Below, piece after piece: positions 61,154 to 64,000 of a DNA stretch of 64,000 nt. Source of the stretch: Krasilnikovozyma curviuscula (Eukaryota; Basidiomycota; Tremellomycetes; Cystofilobasidiales; Mrakiaceae). The notes beneath the pieces are model-generated. The model made no database searches, was not told where the DNA came from, and saw only the letters and a program-made list of their open reading frames with translations. Position 1 is the stretch's first letter, and every line of letters begins with the position of its first letter. The position numbers and the translations under genes were made by a program. The stretch is taken from positions 23,043-87,042 of the forward strand of contig MVAQ01000077.1 in the NCBI GenBank assembly GCA_014825775.1, given 5' to 3'.

Positions 61154-63403
61154 ATGACACCCCCTCAAGAACAACAACCCTCAGACCATCTCCATCTCCA
61201 TCGAACGCTCTCACCCAGCGAAGCCCTCAACTTTCCAGTCAACACTCAGGACGGTCCCCTCTCGGATGAGTATGTCACTACAGATCCAAGAGGATTCGTC
61301 TTGTCTTCTGAATAAGACACGCACTCAGCAGCTACTCGAGTAGCATCTGGTCGCGATATCGAAAACAACTTTTCAGAGAAGGAGATCAAGTTGGTCGTTT
61401 TCACTCCAGGCGATAAGGAAGTGAGTACCACCCAGATTGTCTTCTTCTTTCTTCACTTTAACCTCCAATCCTCCTGACCGACTGGTCTTCTTGTGTGTAT
61501 AGGATCCAAGAAACTGGAGCAAAGGCATCAAATGGGTTCGTACACTCGCAGCAGCTCTAGCTTGTCTAGCAGTCGCACTCGGGTCCTCGATCGTCGTGAT
61601 GGATATGCCAGTTGTAGCAGAGTCTCTCCACACCAGCACCGATGTTGTCCATCTTACAGTCATGCTTTTCGTTCTTGGATTTGGTAAGCGCAAGCAAATC
61701 CTTAAGAGACTACTTCATCTGCTTTCTATCATTACTAATCCAATGATTCACATCAAGGTTTGGGCCCATTGTTCTTCAGTCCACTCTCCGAACTGTTCGG
61801 TCGTCAGCCCATCTACTTCGTCAGTCTTGGACTCTACTTTGCATTCGACTTCCTCTCGACCTTCGCTCGCAACCCATCGGCGCTCGTCATTGGAAGACTG
61901 TTTGCTGGTATCTCTGCATCTGCTCCCATGTGTATCATTGGTGGTAGTATCGCCGATATGTGAGTCTCCTCCCTCCTTTCTTATAACCGCTCTCGACGCT
62001 CCCGCTGATCAAGCTTTGGTTGACTCAACAGGTGGCACGAGGAAGAAAGAGGAATGCCAATGGCCATCTTCTCTGCAACCGTTTTCATGGGTCGTAAGTC
62101 TCTTTCACTCCTTCTGCACTGCGACTTTCGTGCTCTAACCATCCTTCCGTCACAGCAATCTTCGGTCCTGTCATTGCTGGCTTCTTGAGCTCAAAGGGAT
62201 GGAGAGCAAACTACTATCTCTTGACTGGAGTCACCGGTAATTCCATCCCCATTTTCTCCATCTTTCAAGCCTAGGTGCAAAATGCTCATATGATTGTTCA
62301 TCTCAGGTCTCGTCTGGGTCATTGTTGCCATCGCACTCCCAGAAACATACGCCGTCGTGATTCTAAGACGCCGAGCAGTCAAATTGAGAAAGGAGACTGG
62401 AGACACCAGCTACATGACTGAACAGGAAAGGTTCAAGAAGCCGCTTTCTGAAATGATGAAGCACTCGATCATTCTCCCTCTCAAGGTCCTCTTTACCGAG
62501 CCAATCGTCTTTGCCGTCTCCATCTACCTCTCTTTGGTCTACAGTTTGCTTTACCTCTTCTTCTTTGCTGTGAGTATTTCCTGCCCAACAACTTCCCAGT
62601 TCCTTATGCTGACCGCTATCGATTCTCAACTCAGTACCCCATCATCTTTGGAGAGCTCCACAACTTTAGTCTTGGAATGGTCGGAGTGTCCTTCATCTCC
62701 ATTCTCGTCGGAATGCTTCTCGTAAGTTGCGCTTCTATAAATCCTTCTTGCACGCCTCGCTCACTTGCACTTTACCCACAGGTCTTTGCCAGCGTCATGC
62801 CATGGCAAAACTCGTATTATGCCAAAGTTACTGCTGAATGCAAGGAAAAGGGAATCCCAGTCCCTCCAGAAACAAGATTGCCATCAATGATGATCGGAAG
62901 CATAATCCTCCCAATCGGTCTCTTCATCTTCGCGTTCACTTCGTACTCGCACGTTCACTGGATCGCACCTATGATTGGTGGTGCTCTCTTCGGCTTCGGA
63001 ATGATGTGAGTGTTGGGTGTCATGGCTATGCCAACGGCTTTGTGCTGACTATGTTTTTCCCTTCCAGTGCTATCTACATCGGTGCCAACTCATATGTCAT
63101 CGACTCGTTCCCAAGCATTGCTGCTTCCGCAATGGCTGCCAAGACTCTCCTCTCCCGTGTCTGTGGATCTACGGTCCCAATGTTTGTTGATCGGTAAGCA
63201 ATAGATCCCCTGTTCTTTACCATCACTTTCCGAGCTGACATCGCCTCTCGCCGCTGTCCAGATTCTACCACTCTGAACTCGGTCCACCACTGGCTGGTCT
63301 AATTGTTGCTCTTGCATCAGTTATTATGGTTCCCATTCCATTCGTATTCTACTTCTACGGAGCTAAGATCCGTGGAATGTCCAAGAACGCTGCAGCCCAT
63401 TAA
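61154..63403 (+). pseudogene. MFS drug/polyamine transporter paralog with in-frame stop at codon 54
   Basis: Same transporter family as 1-1168 (minus), here full length. Exons 61154-61420, 61503-61683, 61758-61959, 62032-62093, 62156-62236, 62307-62569, 62635-62721, 62782-63005, 63068-63193 and 63262-63403 would encode 544 residues with 12 membrane segments, including G-R-Q-P in loop 2-3 and P-E-T-Y after TM6. However, TAA at 61313-61315 interrupts exon 1 in the cytosolic N-terminus, where the left copy has GAA. Everything after it stays open, with all splice sites canonical. The change is either recent, a sequencing error, or bypassed: the next in-frame Met (V-V-M-D-M) is inside TM1, too late for a good start. 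The TATA box is retained. Called pseudogene with reservation. Confidence 0.8.
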
Positions 63404-63766
63404 ACTTTAAATTTGTGTTATATTGAACTTCCTAGAACTTCACGACTACTGCACTTTTTATTTATTTTCCTGTCAAACATTTCTACCTCCCACTAATCAT
63501 GTTGCTACTGTATCCATCGTTTTGCTTCTGTTTACGTCGCTGCAGGCAAGAAATCATGATACTATCTATCCTCATTTATATCTTTCTTGTAGCTTTCAAC
63601 AAGACCTTTCAAGTCCTAGAGGTGTCTTCAGATTTAAAGATAAAAAAAGATAAAAAATCATGATAAATTACTGCTGGAAATACGCGCCCTTCTGACGACG
63701 CGACATCGGTGTACTTTTTTCCTTCTTGCTTTCTGCCCTGCAAGCTCTCGGTAACCACCACGTACC
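63404..63766. other. Intergenic downstream of the right MFS gene
   Basis: About 360 AT-rich bases, probably 3'-UTR and the promoter of the next gene. Nothing else seen. Confidence 0.5.
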
Positions 63767-63974
63767 ATGGCATCCGTTCTGAATAACGGTGTCCATCGTG
63801 AGGAGGAGGGATTGGAAGATGCTAGGATGACTGGAAGCTCGAGAGGAAATTCTGGAGCTATGTCTCTTAATGCACCAGCTGCTGAAGAGCTCGAGGAAGA
63901 ACAGGACGACATTGAGGAGGAGGAGGAGGAGGAGGAGGAGGAGGAAGAGGAGCAAATTCTTGTGCCAATGCATA
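63767..63974 (+). CDS. First exon of an acidic protein running off the window
   Basis: ATG at 63767 in a CCATGG context opens a frame of about 69 codons that ends at a GTGAGT donor (intron from 63975), so only exon 1 is visible. It reads M-A-S-V-L-N-N-G-V-H, then a hydrophilic stretch and a run of 13 glutamates encoded mainly by GAG repeats, then Q-I-L-V-P-M-H. The protein cannot be identified from this piece. N-terminal acidic runs of this kind are seen in many nuclear or transport proteins. Confidence 0.55.
63918..63953 (+). repeat. GAG trinucleotide repeat encoding poly-Glu
   Basis: Nearly perfect GAG repeat with one or two GAA variants inside the first exon of the acidic protein. Expected to vary in length between strains. 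Confidence 0.8.
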
Positions 63975-64000
63975 GTGAGTGGGTGATCCGAGAATAGACT

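Overview
This window is nuclear DNA of a basidiomycetous yeast-like fungus, most likely a tremellomycete-type lineage (inferred from gene content and architecture, not from a database match). Nearly every gene is split by many short introns of about 45-100 bases with GT..AG ends, genes sit on both strands with short intergenic gaps, and the proteins are clearly fungal: polarisome SPA2, a PHO85-type cyclin, PRP5, TFIIH subunits, mitochondrial dihydroxy-acid dehydratase and an NCS1 purine-cytosine permease. I see no prophage, insertion sequence, CRISPR array, rRNA or convincing tRNA.

Layout. 1-11.3 kb is an accessory transport/detoxification block, all on the minus strand: an MFS (DHA1-type) transporter cut by the window edge, a secreted M14 carboxypeptidase, and two paralogous MFS transporters flanking an EF1B-gamma-type glutathione S-transferase. 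11.4-20.7 kb (plus strand) holds a large disordered protein of unknown function, ILV3 (branched-chain amino-acid synthesis) and a SCY1-like pseudokinase. 20.8-28.6 kb holds a membrane RING-CH ubiquitin ligase, the purine-cytosine permease and a divergent gamma-glutamyltranspeptidase. 28.8-34.4 kb holds SSL2/XPB helicase and a PCL-type cyclin. 34.4-37.4 kb is poorly explained, with coding-like fragments that I assemble only tentatively. 37.5-49.3 kb (plus strand) holds SPA2, an unknown protein, a bZIP factor and a CRIB/PBD protein. 49.9-60.3 kb (minus strand) holds a cysteine-pair protein of unknown function, the spliceosomal helicase PRP5 and TFIIH subunit TFB1. 61.2-63.4 kb holds a second copy of the first MFS transporter, in opposite orientation and with an in-frame stop, followed by the start of an acidic protein.

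Themes. Neighbouring genes share roles: polarity and cell-cycle genes (PCL cyclin, SPA2, CRIB protein) lie within 17 kb, two TFIIH subunits lie within 32 kb, and glutathione- or nitrogen-related genes (GST, GGT, permease, carboxypeptidase) sit on the left. The most notable structural signal is the pair of inverted MFS paralogs about 60 kb apart. Their similarity is a patchwork (near-identical exon 3 and intron 3, unrelated introns 1, 2 and 5), which suggests ectopic gene conversion, and the right copy carries a nonsense codon. I found no clearly new multi-gene system; the best unknowns are the fragmentary gene at 36.3-37.4 kb, the cysteine-pair protein and the unknown protein at 42-43 kb. Exon coordinates were deduced by hand from splice signals, reading frame and family conservation; most exon chains close in frame.
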